From a virus: a stretch of 64,000 nucleotides of DNA. The DNA lies in IMG/VR virus record IMGVR_UViG_3300042540_001822, positions 124,001-188,000 of that record, one strand, 5' to 3'. The position numbers were made by a program, and so were the translations under genes. The notes under the pieces were generated by a model. That model saw nothing but the letters and a program-made list of their open reading frames with translations. It did not search any database and was not told where the DNA came from. This document shows positions 7,994 to 16,003 of the stretch, piece after piece (position 1 is the stretch's first letter; every line of letters starts with the position of its first letter).

Positions 7994-8399
7994 TTATTAT
8001 CATATCCCCACTTTCATTTCTTTCAGTTTCAACGGTACAATAAATCCATCTGAGTTGTTGAAGGTGAGATACAACGCTAGATATTTTACACCATTTAGGT
8101 TTAAACATATCACTTGCCGTGTCTATATCATCTAACAACTTAAACATAAATTCAAGTTTATGTGTTAATGTTGCAATATTAATACCTCTACGTTGTGATA
8201 AATCAATAGCATAAGTATCTTCAATCATTTTAACTAATTCATCATCAACAGAGTGAGCCTCTTTTGCTTTGTTATAGCAATACTTCACATAATTTTTATT
8301 ACCTTCTATCCCTTCATACCCTTCGAGAATATCTTCAATTGATGATAACACATCTCTTAATTTGTTTGCTGAATATAGCATTTTGTCTTTGTCATTCAT
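7944..8399 (-). CDS. Hypothetical protein, 151 aa
   Basis: Predicted helical, soluble (KMLYSANKLRDVLSSIEDILEGYEGI...KLEFMFKLLDDIDTASDMF). No family recognised. It begins immediately after a junction sequence (CATAACTTTCTATT on the plus strand) shared by many genes in this block. Confidence 0.6.
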   Translation of the reverse strand: MNDKDKMLYSANKLRDVLSSIEDILEGYEGIEGNKNYVKYCYNKAKEAHSVDDELVKMIEDTYAIDLSQRRGINIATLTHKLEFMFKLLDDIDTASDMFKPKWCKISSVVSHLQQLRWIYCTVETERNESGDMIINGECFKKEDRILLQLS

Positions 8400-8419
8400 A
8401 ACTTTCTATTGTTTACAGT

Positions 8420-9001
8420 TCAATTAGGATTAACAAGAAAATCAGGTTTTTTGTAATACTCCCATACTTCATCTAATTGTTTTGGGTCTTTCACCCACAT
8501 AATCCAATCATCTTTTTTAATTTCTTCCTCCAACACATCAATGTAAAATGTTTTCGGTGTAAATGGAAATCCTTTAATTTCCAAAATACTGCGAAATGGG
8601 TTTGTATTGTTGATAGCATCTTCTCGGGTCATATAAATAGTTCCCGACCAAGTTGTTCCATTAGGACATCTTTTGATAATAGCGTCATTATATGTAACCT
8701 TACCATCGTTATCCTTAAACAATCCACTTTCTCTTTTATTTTGATACCAGGGTTCACCTGCTATATCACTAATATCTCCCCACTCTTCATCTTTACCTGT
8801 AATAGGCCCCAGTGGTTTGTAGTTAGCTAATTTGTGAAATAACGATGCTACAATCGGGGCTGAACCACCTGAGTGTCCTTGCTTTGCGAAGACTTCCATT
8901 AGTTCCATAACCGCCTCTCCGATTGCTCCTCCATAGTCAGAATCTTCATCAAAGAAGCCTGCTAATTCTAATTCAAATTTTGCGTGTGATGTTGTGCTCA
9001 T
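8420..9001 (-). CDS. Conserved phage protein of unknown function, 193 aa
   Basis: Contains the pattern KPLGPITGKDEEWGDI...YQNKRESGLFKD followed by a Gly/Thr-rich stretch. I recognise this as a recurrent phage protein type (PLTPITGxDDEW...QNKRCSxVF) with no known function. It starts MSTTSHAKFELELAGFFDED. Its position in the small-gene operon suggests a non-essential accessory role. Confidence 0.65.
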   Translation of the reverse strand: MSTTSHAKFELELAGFFDEDSDYGGAIGEAVMELMEVFAKQGHSGGSAPIVASLFHKLANYKPLGPITGKDEEWGDISDIAGEPWYQNKRESGLFKDNDGKVTYNDAIIKRCPNGTTWSGTIYMTREDAINNTNPFRSILEIKGFPFTPKTFYIDVLEEEIKKDDWIMWVKDPKQLDEVWEYYKKPDFLVNPN

Positions 9002-9005
9002 AGTT

Positions 9006-9626
9006 TTATTTTAAATTTGTAAAGTTTACTTCTCCGTTGGGCATACCAATGTTGATGTCAGTAGTAGTATTAGTCCACCTTATTCCAGTTCCATATTTTT
9101 TTGGATTAGGGACCATCTTATTACCCATAATACAACCACATATACCACTTCCACCATTTGTTGGATTACAAGAGCAAATACTTCCATAAGGGACTTCATC
9201 GGGTTCTGAACTTAGACTGAATCCACCTGGATGACTTTTGTCCCAAGTTGGAATATTTGGGATAGTTTCATCGTGTGGAATAGATCTATCATCTTGAATT
9301 TTTTCAAGAGTATCCAATTGTTTTTTGAATGCCTCTCTTTCAGTTTCTAAAACTAAAATATCCCTATCAAGTGATTTTCTTTCAGTTTCTAAAACTAAAA
9401 TATCCATATCAAGTGATTTGATATGTGATTTGATATCACTAATTGCTCTTTCAATTTTGTTCATAGTATTTGTTTTTTCAGTTTTGTAAAAACCAAGACC
9501 TACAACTTCTTCCCAAAGTTGCTTCATAGTTGTTCTAATGGAGTCTTTTTGATTTTGGTCTAATAAACCAAAATCGTGCCTATATCTCATCGCCATAGAG
9601 TCAATCAGTTTTGGGTCTGGTTTCAT
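9006..9626 (-). CDS. Coiled-coil protein, 206 aa
   Basis: The N-terminal part (DSMAMRYRHDFGLLDQNQ...MKQLWEEVVGLGFYK) is a phage motif of unknown role. A heptad-rich segment follows, containing two tandem copies of a 14-residue unit (SLDMDILVLETERK and SLDRDILVLETERE) encoded by an adjacent 42-bp direct repeat. The C-terminal half contains Cys pairs (GSICSC...SGICGC) that may bind metal. Confidence 0.7.
   Translation of the reverse strand: MKPDPKLIDSMAMRYRHDFGLLDQNQKDSIRTTMKQLWEEVVGLGFYKTEKTNTMNKIERAISDIKSHIKSLDMDILVLETERKSLDRDILVLETEREAFKKQLDTLEKIQDDRSIPHDETIPNIPTWDKSHPGGFSLSSEPDEVPYGSICSCNPTNGGSGICGCIMGNKMVPNPKKYGTGIRWTNTTTDINIGMPNGEVNFTNLK
9337..9420. repeat. 42-bp tandem direct repeat (two copies)
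   Basis: Copy one covers 9337-9378 and copy two 9379-9420, differing at about two positions. It lies inside the 9006-9626 coding region and encodes the repeated LVLETER unit of a coiled coil. Confidence 0.85.
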
Positions 9627-9628
9627 AA

Positions 9629-9916
9629 TTAATATAGTTGGGAAATTTTTATTTCTCTTTCTACTTCTATCAAAAAATTACTTTTCGGATGATTAGCCCA
9701 ATAAGCAGTTTGGGATTCATCATCATCTTCCCTCATAAACTGAAATATTTCTTTCACAACAGTCAATGCACATTCTTTGTAGTAAATGTTCGTTGGGATA
9801 GGTTTCATTGTGCCATCAGAAAAATCATTTGATTGATTTTTACTGAACATAACTGAATCTATCAGTTGTTCGGCTTTTTCTCTTGGTGTAATCGTGATTG
9901 GTTTGTATTTAGGCAT
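9629..9916 (-). CDS. Conserved phage small protein, 95 aa (paralogue A)
   Basis: Opens MPKYKPITITPREKAEQLIDSV and contains YYKECALTVVKEIFQFM then YWANHPKSNFLIEVEREIK. This pattern (KPIxxTPxEKA...ECALxxVxEI...YW...VxxEI) is common in phage genomes but of unknown function. A second copy about three-quarters identical lies at 13593-13877, with the order of neighbouring genes not conserved. Confidence 0.75.
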   Translation of the reverse strand: MPKYKPITITPREKAEQLIDSVMFSKNQSNDFSDGTMKPIPTNIYYKECALTVVKEIFQFMREDDDESQTAYWANHPKSNFLIEVEREIKISQLY

Positions 9917-9927
9917 ACATTTGTTTT

Positions 9928-10293
9928 TTATCGGTCGAAGGTTTGTATTTTTGCATCAACCTCTCTTAATTCAGACCAGGTTCCCAGATAAGTTACCGCT
10001 CTGACTTTTCTATTATCAATCCAAACGTACTCTTGGCCATCCTTAATTGTTGGTTTGTCCATAATTAATCCGTGATATTTGAATCCATTTAAACTCAACC
10101 ATTCTTCTGTGACCATTCTGTCTTTTGATTCTCGAGCAGTGAAAAAGGTTATTATGTTTCCTTCATCAAACCACTTGTTGATGATCTTTTGTGCATCCAT
10201 AAAAGGTTTGGCACTCGAATACAAATGTGAATCTTCATTCGAAATATCATCACAGATAGTTCCATCAATGTCAATCAAAAAAATTCTGTTCAT
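9928..10293 (-). CDS. HAD-superfamily phosphatase, 121 aa
   Basis: Hydrolyses phosphate esters through an aspartyl-phosphate intermediate. Motif I is LIDIDGTICDD near the N-terminus, motif II is TFFTAR, and the late acidic motif is WIDNR. The small size without a cap domain fits phage-type nucleotide or sugar phosphatases. The substrate is unknown. The start is MNRIFLIDIDG. Confidence 0.8.
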   Translation of the reverse strand: MNRIFLIDIDGTICDDISNEDSHLYSSAKPFMDAQKIINKWFDEGNIITFFTARESKDRMVTEEWLSLNGFKYHGLIMDKPTIKDGQEYVWIDNRKVRAVTYLGTWSELREVDAKIQTFDR

Positions 10294-10311
10294 TTTTAAT
10301 CCATTTAAAGT

Positions 10312-10635
10312 TTAAACCTCCAACCAATTGAATATTTGGGCAAAGTCTGAATCTGATTTTACCCTTTCCCAAAATTCATCTTCTGTCATTATCCTGGTAC
10401 AATTTTGATTTGGATCATCAATTAGGTACCTGTAATTAACTTCCTCTAATGAAGAAGCAAAATCAAGATATCTGTTGTACATTATCGAAATACCATTGGG
10501 ATCTATATAGGATTCTTCCATCGAAGAAAGATCATCCCCTGTGTCTAATGGATGTTCCGATTTCATTCGTTCTTTTCCCCTTACCCATAGGAAGGCTAAC
10601 ACTAAAGAAACAATAAAAATTACAGTTAGAATCAT
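10312..10635 (-). CDS. Membrane-anchored small protein, 107 aa
   Basis: Starts with one hydrophobic segment (MILTVIFIVSLVLAFLWV) followed by a charged cytoplasm- or periplasm-facing domain. The C-terminal end, MTEDEFWERVKSDSDFAQIF, has the same spacing as the EEFINKCKTDSEF block of the early cassette proteins. Function unknown. Confidence 0.65.
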   Translation of the reverse strand: MILTVIFIVSLVLAFLWVRGKERMKSEHPLDTGDDLSSMEESYIDPNGISIMYNRYLDFASSLEEVNYRYLIDDPNQNCTRIMTEDEFWERVKSDSDFAQIFNWLEV

Positions 10636-10667
10636 AATTTAATTTTGAATAAAAGTAATTGAAAAAA

Positions 10668-10889
10668 TCAATCATCCTCAAGACCGTCTAACAAAGTTAC
10701 ATCCCAATCGGAAAATTCCGTGCCCAACCCCGAAAGGTCGGGAGACTCCTTCAAAATTTTGTCTTTAATCCAAGACTCATAACTTGGAATTTCATCTTCA
10801 CTTTTGAAGCTACCACTATCTTTCGACTGCTGGATAAAGTTATGATATTGTGTTTTTAAATTTATCATGTTCTTTAATTTAAACCTCAT
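10668..10889 (-). CDS. Small acidic protein, 73 aa
   Basis: Contains TQYHNFIQQSKDSG...YESWIKDKIL followed by an acidic tail (SDWDVTLLDGLEDD). The Y..F.....S......SWIK layout resembles the protein next door at 10879. Function unknown. Confidence 0.6.
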   Translation of the reverse strand: MRFKLKNMINLKTQYHNFIQQSKDSGSFKSEDEIPSYESWIKDKILKESPDLSGLGTEFSDWDVTLLDGLEDD

Positions 10890-11118
10890 CTGGATCGTCG
10901 TTTTCCCAAGAATCTCTAAATTTAGGTTTCGGCTTCAAGTCAACCTCATCCTCTGAATAAAATTCTCCAAAATAGAAAGATCCATCTGGACCAATTTGAA
11001 AATCATCATTCATTTGGTTGGGAGAAAATGAAACCTTCTTTTTCCATTCCTCAAAGTTCAAATTAGATCCTGGATTTTTATCCAAAAATTCCTGATATGA
11101 ATTTTGGGAAAATTTCAT
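10879..11118 (-). CDS. Small acidic protein, 79 aa
   Basis: Layout NSYQEFLDKNPGSNLNFEEWKKKVSF followed by an acidic C-terminus (SWENDDPDEV). It resembles the neighbour at 10668-10889 in outline. No family recognised. Confidence 0.6.
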   Translation of the reverse strand: MKFSQNSYQEFLDKNPGSNLNFEEWKKKVSFSPNQMNDDFQIGPDGSFYFGEFYSEDEVDLKPKPKFRDSWENDDPDEV

Positions 11119-11405
11119 TGTTTACTTGGCAAAAAAGAAAAAGTAAGTAAGAAAAGTAAACATCCCAAATAAATCAAAAGTTCTGCTTTCCAAAAAGACA
11201 AATCCCCAGCTCTTCGATTTCTAAAATTTAAAAGATTAAAAGATTTTATGTAATTACCTTCTATCCAAAGCTCTTCGGATTTAGAGAAATCTATTGTTAC
11301 CGAAGATCCCATAGCTCTAAAATAGAAAAAAAATCCCAATAACCATCCTTCAGCTTGTACGTGAAAGATTCCACAGGGTTTATATTTCCATTTGAACATA
11401 ATCAA
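11115..11405 (-). CDS. Membrane protein, 96 aa
   Basis: Two hydrophobic stretches are visible (GWLLGFFFYFRAMGSSVTI and LLIYLGCLLFLLTFSFL). Probably an integral membrane protein. The first ATG gives MIMFKWKYKPCG. A sequence TATAAAATT lies in the AT-rich leader (11406-11477), but I do not call a promoter there. Confidence 0.55.
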   Translation of the reverse strand: MIMFKWKYKPCGIFHVQAEGWLLGFFFYFRAMGSSVTIDFSKSEELWIEGNYIKSFNLLNFRNRRAGDLSFWKAELLIYLGCLLFLLTFSFLPSKQ

Positions 11406-11477
11406 TTGATTTTGAATATAAAACCAATTTTATACGAATAAAAAATAAAATAATTTCGATTTTTTTGGGTAAAAATC

Positions 11478-11711
11478 TTAAAGATCGGATGAAATCTTTT
11501 TCAAGATTCTCCAATCCTGAACGAAAGAATCTTTCGAATATCTATTGGAGGTTCCTAAATTAGAAGAATCTAATTCCTCCACCAGAATGGTTGTGGGTGT
11601 TTTCTCTATAACCTTGATTTTCATGTAGCTAGAAAAAAATTGAATCTCCTCGTTGGTTTCGGAATTCGGACCCAACAAATAAATTTCTCCCGGGATTAAA
11701 TCAAACCACAT
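11478..11711 (-). CDS. Small hypothetical protein, 77 aa
   Basis: Begins MWFDLIPGEIYLLGPNSET and ends in a basic-acidic mix. Beta-rich opening; no family recognised. It abuts the RpiB stop codon. Confidence 0.55.
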   Translation of the reverse strand: MWFDLIPGEIYLLGPNSETNEEIQFFSSYMKIKVIEKTPTTILVEELDSSNLGTSNRYSKDSFVQDWRILKKISSDL

Positions 11712-12149
11712 TTAGCAGTGAATTTTTTGAATCCTTTTAAGATGTCTACCCCCTTCAAAATCAGTTTTTAAAAAAATTTCTATTGATTTTATTGCCTCGA
11801 ACGTAGAAATAAATCTGGCAGGCAAACAAAGTAGATTTGCGTCGTTGTGTTTTCTTGAAAGAGCAGTAATATCAGAGTTCCAGCACAATGCTGCTCTAAC
11901 ATTTGGCCATTTGTTTGCAGTTATTGCAACCCCATTACCAGATCCGCAAATTAAAATTCCAATTCTGTCCGTGTCAATCAATCCTGCAACCCGGTGTGCA
12001 TAGTCTGGATAGTCTGTTGATTCTTGGTGGTAGGTACCTACGTCAATTACCTCATAATCATTTTCGCAAAACCAATCCAAGATTTTTGTTTTCAATTCAA
12101 ATCCTGCATGGTCTGAGCCTATTATGATGGTTTGGATATGATTTGACAT
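11712..12149 (-). CDS. rpiB: Ribose-5-phosphate isomerase B (RpiB-like)
   Basis: Interconverts ribose-5-phosphate and ribulose-5-phosphate, or a similar sugar phosphate. The motifs TIIIGSDHAGFELK, DVGTY, DYPDYAH and ILICGSGNGVAITANK identify the RpiB/LacAB family. ATG at 12149 (MSNHIQTIIIGSD) is chosen over a TTG at 12200 because RpiB proteins start just before this motif. In a phage it would feed host sugar phosphates toward nucleotide synthesis. Confidence 0.85.
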   Translation of the reverse strand: MSNHIQTIIIGSDHAGFELKTKILDWFCENDYEVIDVGTYHQESTDYPDYAHRVAGLIDTDRIGILICGSGNGVAITANKWPNVRAALCWNSDITALSRKHNDANLLCLPARFISTFEAIKSIEIFLKTDFEGGRHLKRIQKIHC

Positions 12150-12243
12150 GGAAGAAGAATAGATTTTTTTTCTTAATTTTCCATTCTTATATTTAAACAA
12201 TTACGAAATTGTTCCAGAAAAACCAATTTTTTTGAAAATAATT

Positions 12244-12969
12244 TTATCCAATATTAGAAAAAAAATTCGTCAGTAAATTTTTTCTTTCCTCTTCTGTCAT
12301 TTTTCGGGGAAGATCATAGTCTGATTTAGAATTTTCCTCAAGCCATTCATGTAAATCTTCGATAGTTTCACACAGTACATTTCCAGAAGAATCTGTCATA
12401 CGCAAATCTTTTCTCGTTCCCCATCCTTTTTCGTAACACCACCAATTGAAAGTTTCTAAACCTTCTTTTCCGTAGATGCTTCCGATTAACATGGAAACAA
12501 CACTTTGGAGTTCATCCTCAAAATTTCCCAAATCAATCCCATAATAACAAACTGCCCGGAATCTTTCTTGAGAGGATTTAAGTTTAAAAATAATTTCTTT
12601 AAAAACTTCGAAATTAATTTTATGTGAAAACATACTTTTTTTCATCTTTTGAATTAAAGGATGAAGATCCAAATGAGAAAATTCCTTATAAGGCAAGAAA
12701 ATTTTTTCCTTGTACTTCAAACCATGTTTCACAGCATTAACACCGTGAATAACAGTTGAATGATCCCTTCCAATTAAAGTTCCAATTTTACCGAAAGAAA
12801 ATATGTGACCAAATTTTTCTCTCAAAACGAACATGAGAAGGTGACGTGCTGCAACCAGGTGTTGGGTCTTTTTTTTGTTTTTAAGTTCGTCCAGACTGAA
12901 TCCAAAAACCCTATTTACCTCATTAACGTAGTGGTCAAAAATTAAAAGCTCTAACGTTGAATGGTACAT
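12244..12969 (-). CDS. DnaA domain IV-like DNA-binding protein, 241 aa
   Basis: Residues about 15-90 look like the C-terminal DNA-binding domain of bacterial DnaA: LVAARHLLMFVLRE, then SFGKIGTLIGRDHSTVIHG, the signature that contacts DnaA boxes. The AAA+ ATPase part is absent. A second half of about 130 residues (NFEVFKEIIFKLKSSQERFRAV...TFNWWCYEKGWG) has no recognised family. ATG at 12969 (MYHSTLELL) is preferred; the longer frame starts at a TTG. Inference: it may bind the phage or host origin, or compete with DnaA. Confidence 0.75.
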   Translation of the reverse strand: MYHSTLELLIFDHYVNEVNRVFGFSLDELKNKKKTQHLVAARHLLMFVLREKFGHIFSFGKIGTLIGRDHSTVIHGVNAVKHGLKYKEKIFLPYKEFSHLDLHPLIQKMKKSMFSHKINFEVFKEIIFKLKSSQERFRAVCYYGIDLGNFEDELQSVVSMLIGSIYGKEGLETFNWWCYEKGWGTRKDLRMTDSSGNVLCETIEDLHEWLEENSKSDYDLPRKMTEEERKNLLTNFFSNIG

Positions 12970-12989
12970 TTTAAAAAAGATATGGATTA

Positions 12990-13562
12990 CTATGGACGAA
13001 TGGCTAAACAATCAAAACCCCAGGGTCCCAGGCCGTAAGTAACTGAGAAACCTAGGGGTTCAAGAAATGAAATTAATTTTAGATTGTTAATGTGAACTGA
13101 CTCGTAATAAATTTGTTTGATGTCAAATTTTCTCCAGTCCAAACTGTAAAGAATTTGATCGTCGATTCCTTCGGCATCTAACATTAAATAATCTAAATGA
13201 TACAAATCAAATTCTTCTAAAATAGAAGAAAGAGTTCTTGCTGGAACGGAGATCTGAACCACTCTTTCTTTTTGGAGTAATCCGTGTCTTGGCTGGAAAA
13301 AATGATCTTGTGAAATAGATGATAAAGGATAATGTGGTCCATCATCCATGTGAAAAAAGAAAGAAGTTTTTCCCGTTGGTGTTGGATCTGGGACCACTGC
13401 ACAGTCCAAAATAACATGAGGAATTCCAAAATAAGCCTGTGAAATAATCCCGTGGTGAATTTTCAAAGGCTCTGCTAAAACAACTAATTCGGCATTATTT
13501 TCTTTAGCCAATTTAGGTAAATGGTCTTCAGCAGTAGAAGTTCCAACTTGTAAAATTTTCAT
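12990..13562 (-). CDS. FkbM-type methyltransferase-like protein
   Basis: Short Rossmann-type protein: MKILQVGTSTAEDHLPKLAK opens it, VVLAEPLKIHH follows the second strand, and YHLDYLMLDAEGIDDQIL matches the FkbM motif ID.LKIDxEGxExxIL. The S-adenosylmethionine-binding glycine motif is weak (QVGTSTAEDH), so activity is uncertain. Substrate unknown. Confidence 0.6.
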   Translation of the reverse strand: MKILQVGTSTAEDHLPKLAKENNAELVVLAEPLKIHHGIISQAYFGIPHVILDCAVVPDPTPTGKTSFFFHMDDGPHYPLSSISQDHFFQPRHGLLQKERVVQISVPARTLSSILEEFDLYHLDYLMLDAEGIDDQILYSLDWRKFDIKQIYYESVHINNLKLISFLEPLGFSVTYGLGPWGFDCLAIRP

Positions 13563-13592
13563 TTTGTGAAAAGGGTTATTAAATTTGGGATT

Positions 13593-13877
13593 TTATGGAT
13601 TATAATCTTTAATTTCTCTTTCAACTTCCACCCAAAAATTACTTTTAGGATGGTTAGCCCAATAAGCAGTTTCGGATTCATCGTCATCTTCTCTCATGAA
13701 TTGAAGTATTTCTTTCACGATTGCCAAGGCACATTCTTTGTGGTAAATGTTTGTTGGGAGAGGTTTCATTATACCATCATAGTAATCTATCGATTGGTTT
13801 GTGCTAAAAGCCACCGATTCTATCAGTTGTTTTGCTTTTTCTTTAGGAGTTATTTCAATGGGTTTGTACTTAGACAT
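13593..13877 (-). CDS. Conserved phage small protein, 94 aa (paralogue B)
   Basis: Close copy of the protein at 9629-9916: KYKPIEITPKEKAKQLIESV, YHKECALAIVKEILQFM and YWANHPKSNFWVEVEREIK. Duplication of this gene within 4 kb, with unrelated genes in between, is one of several signs of recent rearrangement in this region. Function unknown. Confidence 0.75.
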   Translation of the reverse strand: MSKYKPIEITPKEKAKQLIESVAFSTNQSIDYYDGIMKPLPTNIYHKECALAIVKEILQFMREDDDESETAYWANHPKSNFWVEVEREIKDYNP

Positions 13878-14390
13878 TTATTTCCAGTCAATTTTAGGAC
13901 AATACTTGTAATAGGTTGCTTTAACCATTTCAACAGTAATATTAGAACTTTTTTCTTCTTTCGGTAGATTTTTCCTCCCCCATTTTCTTTCTTTTCTTTC
14001 TTTTATTTTATCTTGGATGTATTCAATAAACCAAGCACAACCCCAAGTCAAACCTACCGCCCATACAAAAAAACCGTAAATAATTAAATTTTCTAAAATA
14101 GATCCTTTATGTGGTGTGTGCCAAAATAACATAATGGGACTGAGAGCTGCAATTAAAAGCAAAAGTATAAACCAAGAAATGAAACTTATCCAAATTCTAT
14201 TACCAAGTGATTCGTTATACGTATCTTTATCTATAATAACATAAGGAAGGGAAAAAATAAATAGTGGGATTGCGAATACATAAGCTATTACCAATTTCCA
14301 AAAGTATGGACATAAGTTGGTTGGAAGTTCACTTGTTCTGTAAAACCAACGGAAGAGTTTTGCTGAGATTGAGTTTTTGTTGAGTTTCAT
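13878..14390 (-). CDS. Multi-pass membrane protein, 170 aa
   Basis: About three hydrophobic segments (residues 30-55, 72-95, 105-125) in a 170-residue protein starting MKLNKNSISAKLFRWF, with a basic cytoplasmic tail (KERKERKWGRKNLPK). No family recognised. The start overlaps the upstream repeat gene's stop by 4 bases, as in the array. Confidence 0.65.
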   Translation of the reverse strand: MKLNKNSISAKLFRWFYRTSELPTNLCPYFWKLVIAYVFAIPLFIFSLPYVIIDKDTYNESLGNRIWISFISWFILLLLIAALSPIMLFWHTPHKGSILENLIIYGFFVWAVGLTWGCAWFIEYIQDKIKERKERKWGRKNLPKEEKSSNITVEMVKATYYKYCPKIDWK

Positions 14391-14761
14391 ACTTTTACAA
14401 GTTTAAATTTTTCACCACCAATTACAATTTCTTTACCTTCGCAAGATTTGGGTCGGTTGTCTTTGATTATACCTTTTGAATTCTCAAAGTAGATTAGATT
14501 ACCTTGAGAATCCCATTCCTGCTTTAACCAATACCCAGTTGAATCCTCAAAGTAGATTCTATTACCTTGAGAATCCCATTCCTTCTTTGCCCAATATTTC
14601 TTTGAATTCTCATAGTAGATTTCATTACCTTGAGAATCGTATTCACTCTTTACCCAACGTTTATTTGAATTCTCAAAGTAGATTTTTTTGCCATTCGTGT
14701 CTAGGATTACCAATGTACCATTGGTCTTGAAATCCCATTTAATTTGTTGTGCGATTGTCAT
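14387..14761 (-). CDS. Array I repeat protein 1 (124 aa, three 21-residue units)
   Basis: Member of a 12-gene family in two arrays. All members share the N-terminus MTIAQQIKWDFKTNG...IxDxNGKxIYFENS, internal 21-residue units of the form GYWxKxEWDSQGNxIYxENS, and a C-terminal block ending RPKSC...EKFKLVKV. This copy has about three units. The pattern is reminiscent of YD/RHS or MORN-type repeats. Function unknown. It overlaps the next copy by 4 bases. Confidence 0.8.
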   Translation of the reverse strand: MTIAQQIKWDFKTNGTLVILDTNGKKIYFENSNKRWVKSEYDSQGNEIYYENSKKYWAKKEWDSQGNRIYFEDSTGYWLKQEWDSQGNLIYFENSKGIIKDNRPKSCEGKEIVIGGEKFKLVKV

Positions 14762-15069
14762 ACTTTTACAAGTTTAAATTTTTCACCATCGATTTCTACT
14801 ACTTTATTTTCGCAAGATTTAGGTCGGTTGTCTATGATTTTACCATTTGAATTCTCATAGTAGATTCTATTACCTTGAGAATCCCATTCTCGTTTTGACC
14901 AATATCCATCTGAATCATGATAGTAGGTTTGGTTACCTTGAGAATCGTATTCACACTTTCCCCAATATCCATCTGAATTCTCATAGTAGATTCTATTACC
15001 ATTCTTGTCTTTAATTTCCAAGTAACCGTTGGTCTCAAAGTCCCAGTTGATTTGTTGTCCTATTGTCAT
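14758..15069 (-). CDS. Array I repeat protein 2 (103 aa, two units)
   Basis: Starts MTIGQQINWDFETNG, with units ending YYENSDGYWGKCEYDSQGNQ and YYHDSDGYWSKREWDSQGNR. It ends KVVEIDGEKFKLVKV. The ATGA overlaps with its neighbours indicate translational coupling through the array. Confidence 0.8.
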   Translation of the reverse strand: MTIGQQINWDFETNGYLEIKDKNGNRIYYENSDGYWGKCEYDSQGNQTYYHDSDGYWSKREWDSQGNRIYYENSNGKIIDNRPKSCENKVVEIDGEKFKLVKV

Positions 15070-15314
15070 ACTTTTACAAGTTTAAATTTTTCACCATCGA
15101 TTTCTACTACTTTGTTTTCACAAGACTTGGGTCGGTTGTCTCTGATTACGCCATATGAATTCTCATAGTAGATTTCTTTTCCTTGGGAATCCCACTCCTT
15201 CTTTGACCAATGTCCATTTGAATTCTCCCAGTAGATTTCTTTACCATTCTTGTCTTTAATTTCCAAGTTACCGTTGGCCTTGAAATCCCATTTGATTTGT
15301 TGTGCGATTGTCAT
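15066..15314 (-). CDS. Array I repeat protein 3 (82 aa, one unit)
   Basis: Short form with one full 21-residue unit between the conserved N-terminal and C-terminal blocks (HWSKKEWDSQGKEIYYENS). It shows that unit number varies between copies, which implies gain and loss of 63-bp repeats by recombination. Confidence 0.8.
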   Translation of the reverse strand: MTIAQQIKWDFKANGNLEIKDKNGKEIYWENSNGHWSKKEWDSQGKEIYYENSYGVIRDNRPKSCENKVVEIDGEKFKLVKV

Positions 15315-15622
15315 ACTTTTACAAGTTTAAATTTTTCACCATCAATTACGATTTCTTTATTTTCACAAGGCTTGGGTCGGTTGTCTTTGATTACACCACG
15401 TGAATTCTCAAGGTAGATTTCATTCCCTTCAGAATCCCATTCCTCCTTTACCCAATCTCCCTTTGAATCCCCAGAGTAGATACAATAGCCATTAGAATCG
15501 TATTCTTGTTTTGTCCAATACCCATATGAAGCCTCTCGGTAGATTTCTTTACCATTCTTGTCTTTGATTACCAAGGAACCATTGGTTTCAAAGTCCCATT
15601 TGATTTGTTGTGCTATTGTCAT
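15311..15622 (-). CDS. Array I repeat protein 4 (103 aa, two units)
   Basis: Divergent copy: the first unit is YGYWTKQEYDSNGYCIYSGDS, and the second carries WVKEEWDSEGNEIYLENS. The terminal blocks are preserved, so selection seems to act on the ends. Confidence 0.8.
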   Translation of the reverse strand: MTIAQQIKWDFETNGSLVIKDKNGKEIYREASYGYWTKQEYDSNGYCIYSGDSKGDWVKEEWDSEGNEIYLENSRGVIKDNRPKPCENKEIVIDGEKFKLVKV

Positions 15623-15996
15623 ACTTTTACAAGTTTAAATTTTTCACCACCAATTACAATTTCTTTGTTTTCACAGGATTTGGGTCGGTAGTCTACGATT
15701 GCACCATCTGAATCCTCGTGGTAGATTATATTACCTTTAGAATCGTATTCCCACTTTCTCCAATCTCCCTTTGAATTCTCCCAGTAGATTAATTTACCTT
15801 GAGAATCGTATTCACACTTTACCCAAAATCCATCTGAATTCTCATAGTAGATTAGATTGCCTTGAGAATCCATTTCATACTTTCTCCAAGTCCCATGTGA
15901 ATCCTCAAAGTAGATTAGGTTGTCATTCTTGTCTCGGATTATCAAGTCACCATTGGTCTTGAAATCCCATTTGATTTGTCGTGCTATTGTTTCCAT
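15619..15996 (-). CDS. Array I repeat protein 5 (125 aa, three units)
   Basis: First gene of array I in transcription order. ATG at 15996 gives METIARQIKWDF, matching the other members; the longer frame would use TTG. Three units (TWRKYEMDSQGNLIYYENS, FWVKCEYDSQGKLIYWENS, DWRKWEYDSKGNIIYHEDS) precede the conserved C-terminal block. Confidence 0.8.
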   Translation of the reverse strand: METIARQIKWDFKTNGDLIIRDKNDNLIYFEDSHGTWRKYEMDSQGNLIYYENSDGFWVKCEYDSQGKLIYWENSKGDWRKWEYDSKGNIIYHEDSDGAIVDYRPKSCENKEIVIGGEKFKLVKV

Positions 15997-16003
15997 AATT
16001 TTT

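Larger units (their letters stand above)
14387..15996. repeat. Array I of 63-bp repeat genes (5 copies)
   Basis: Five head-to-tail genes with a shared N-terminal segment, one to three copies of a 63-bp (21-codon) unit, and a shared C-terminal segment. The shared blocks are conserved at DNA level (for example the plus-strand string ACTTTTACAAGTTTAAATTT marks each 3' end), suggesting ongoing recombination among copies. Confidence 0.85.

Noticed and set aside
12970-13011. TTG start extending the DnaA-like gene
   Set aside because: It would overlap the FkbM-like gene; the ATG at 12969 is a simpler start.
13566-13967. Plus-strand 133-codon frame
   Set aside because: It is antisense to the 13593-13877 gene and its neighbour and has low-complexity Phe-rich content.
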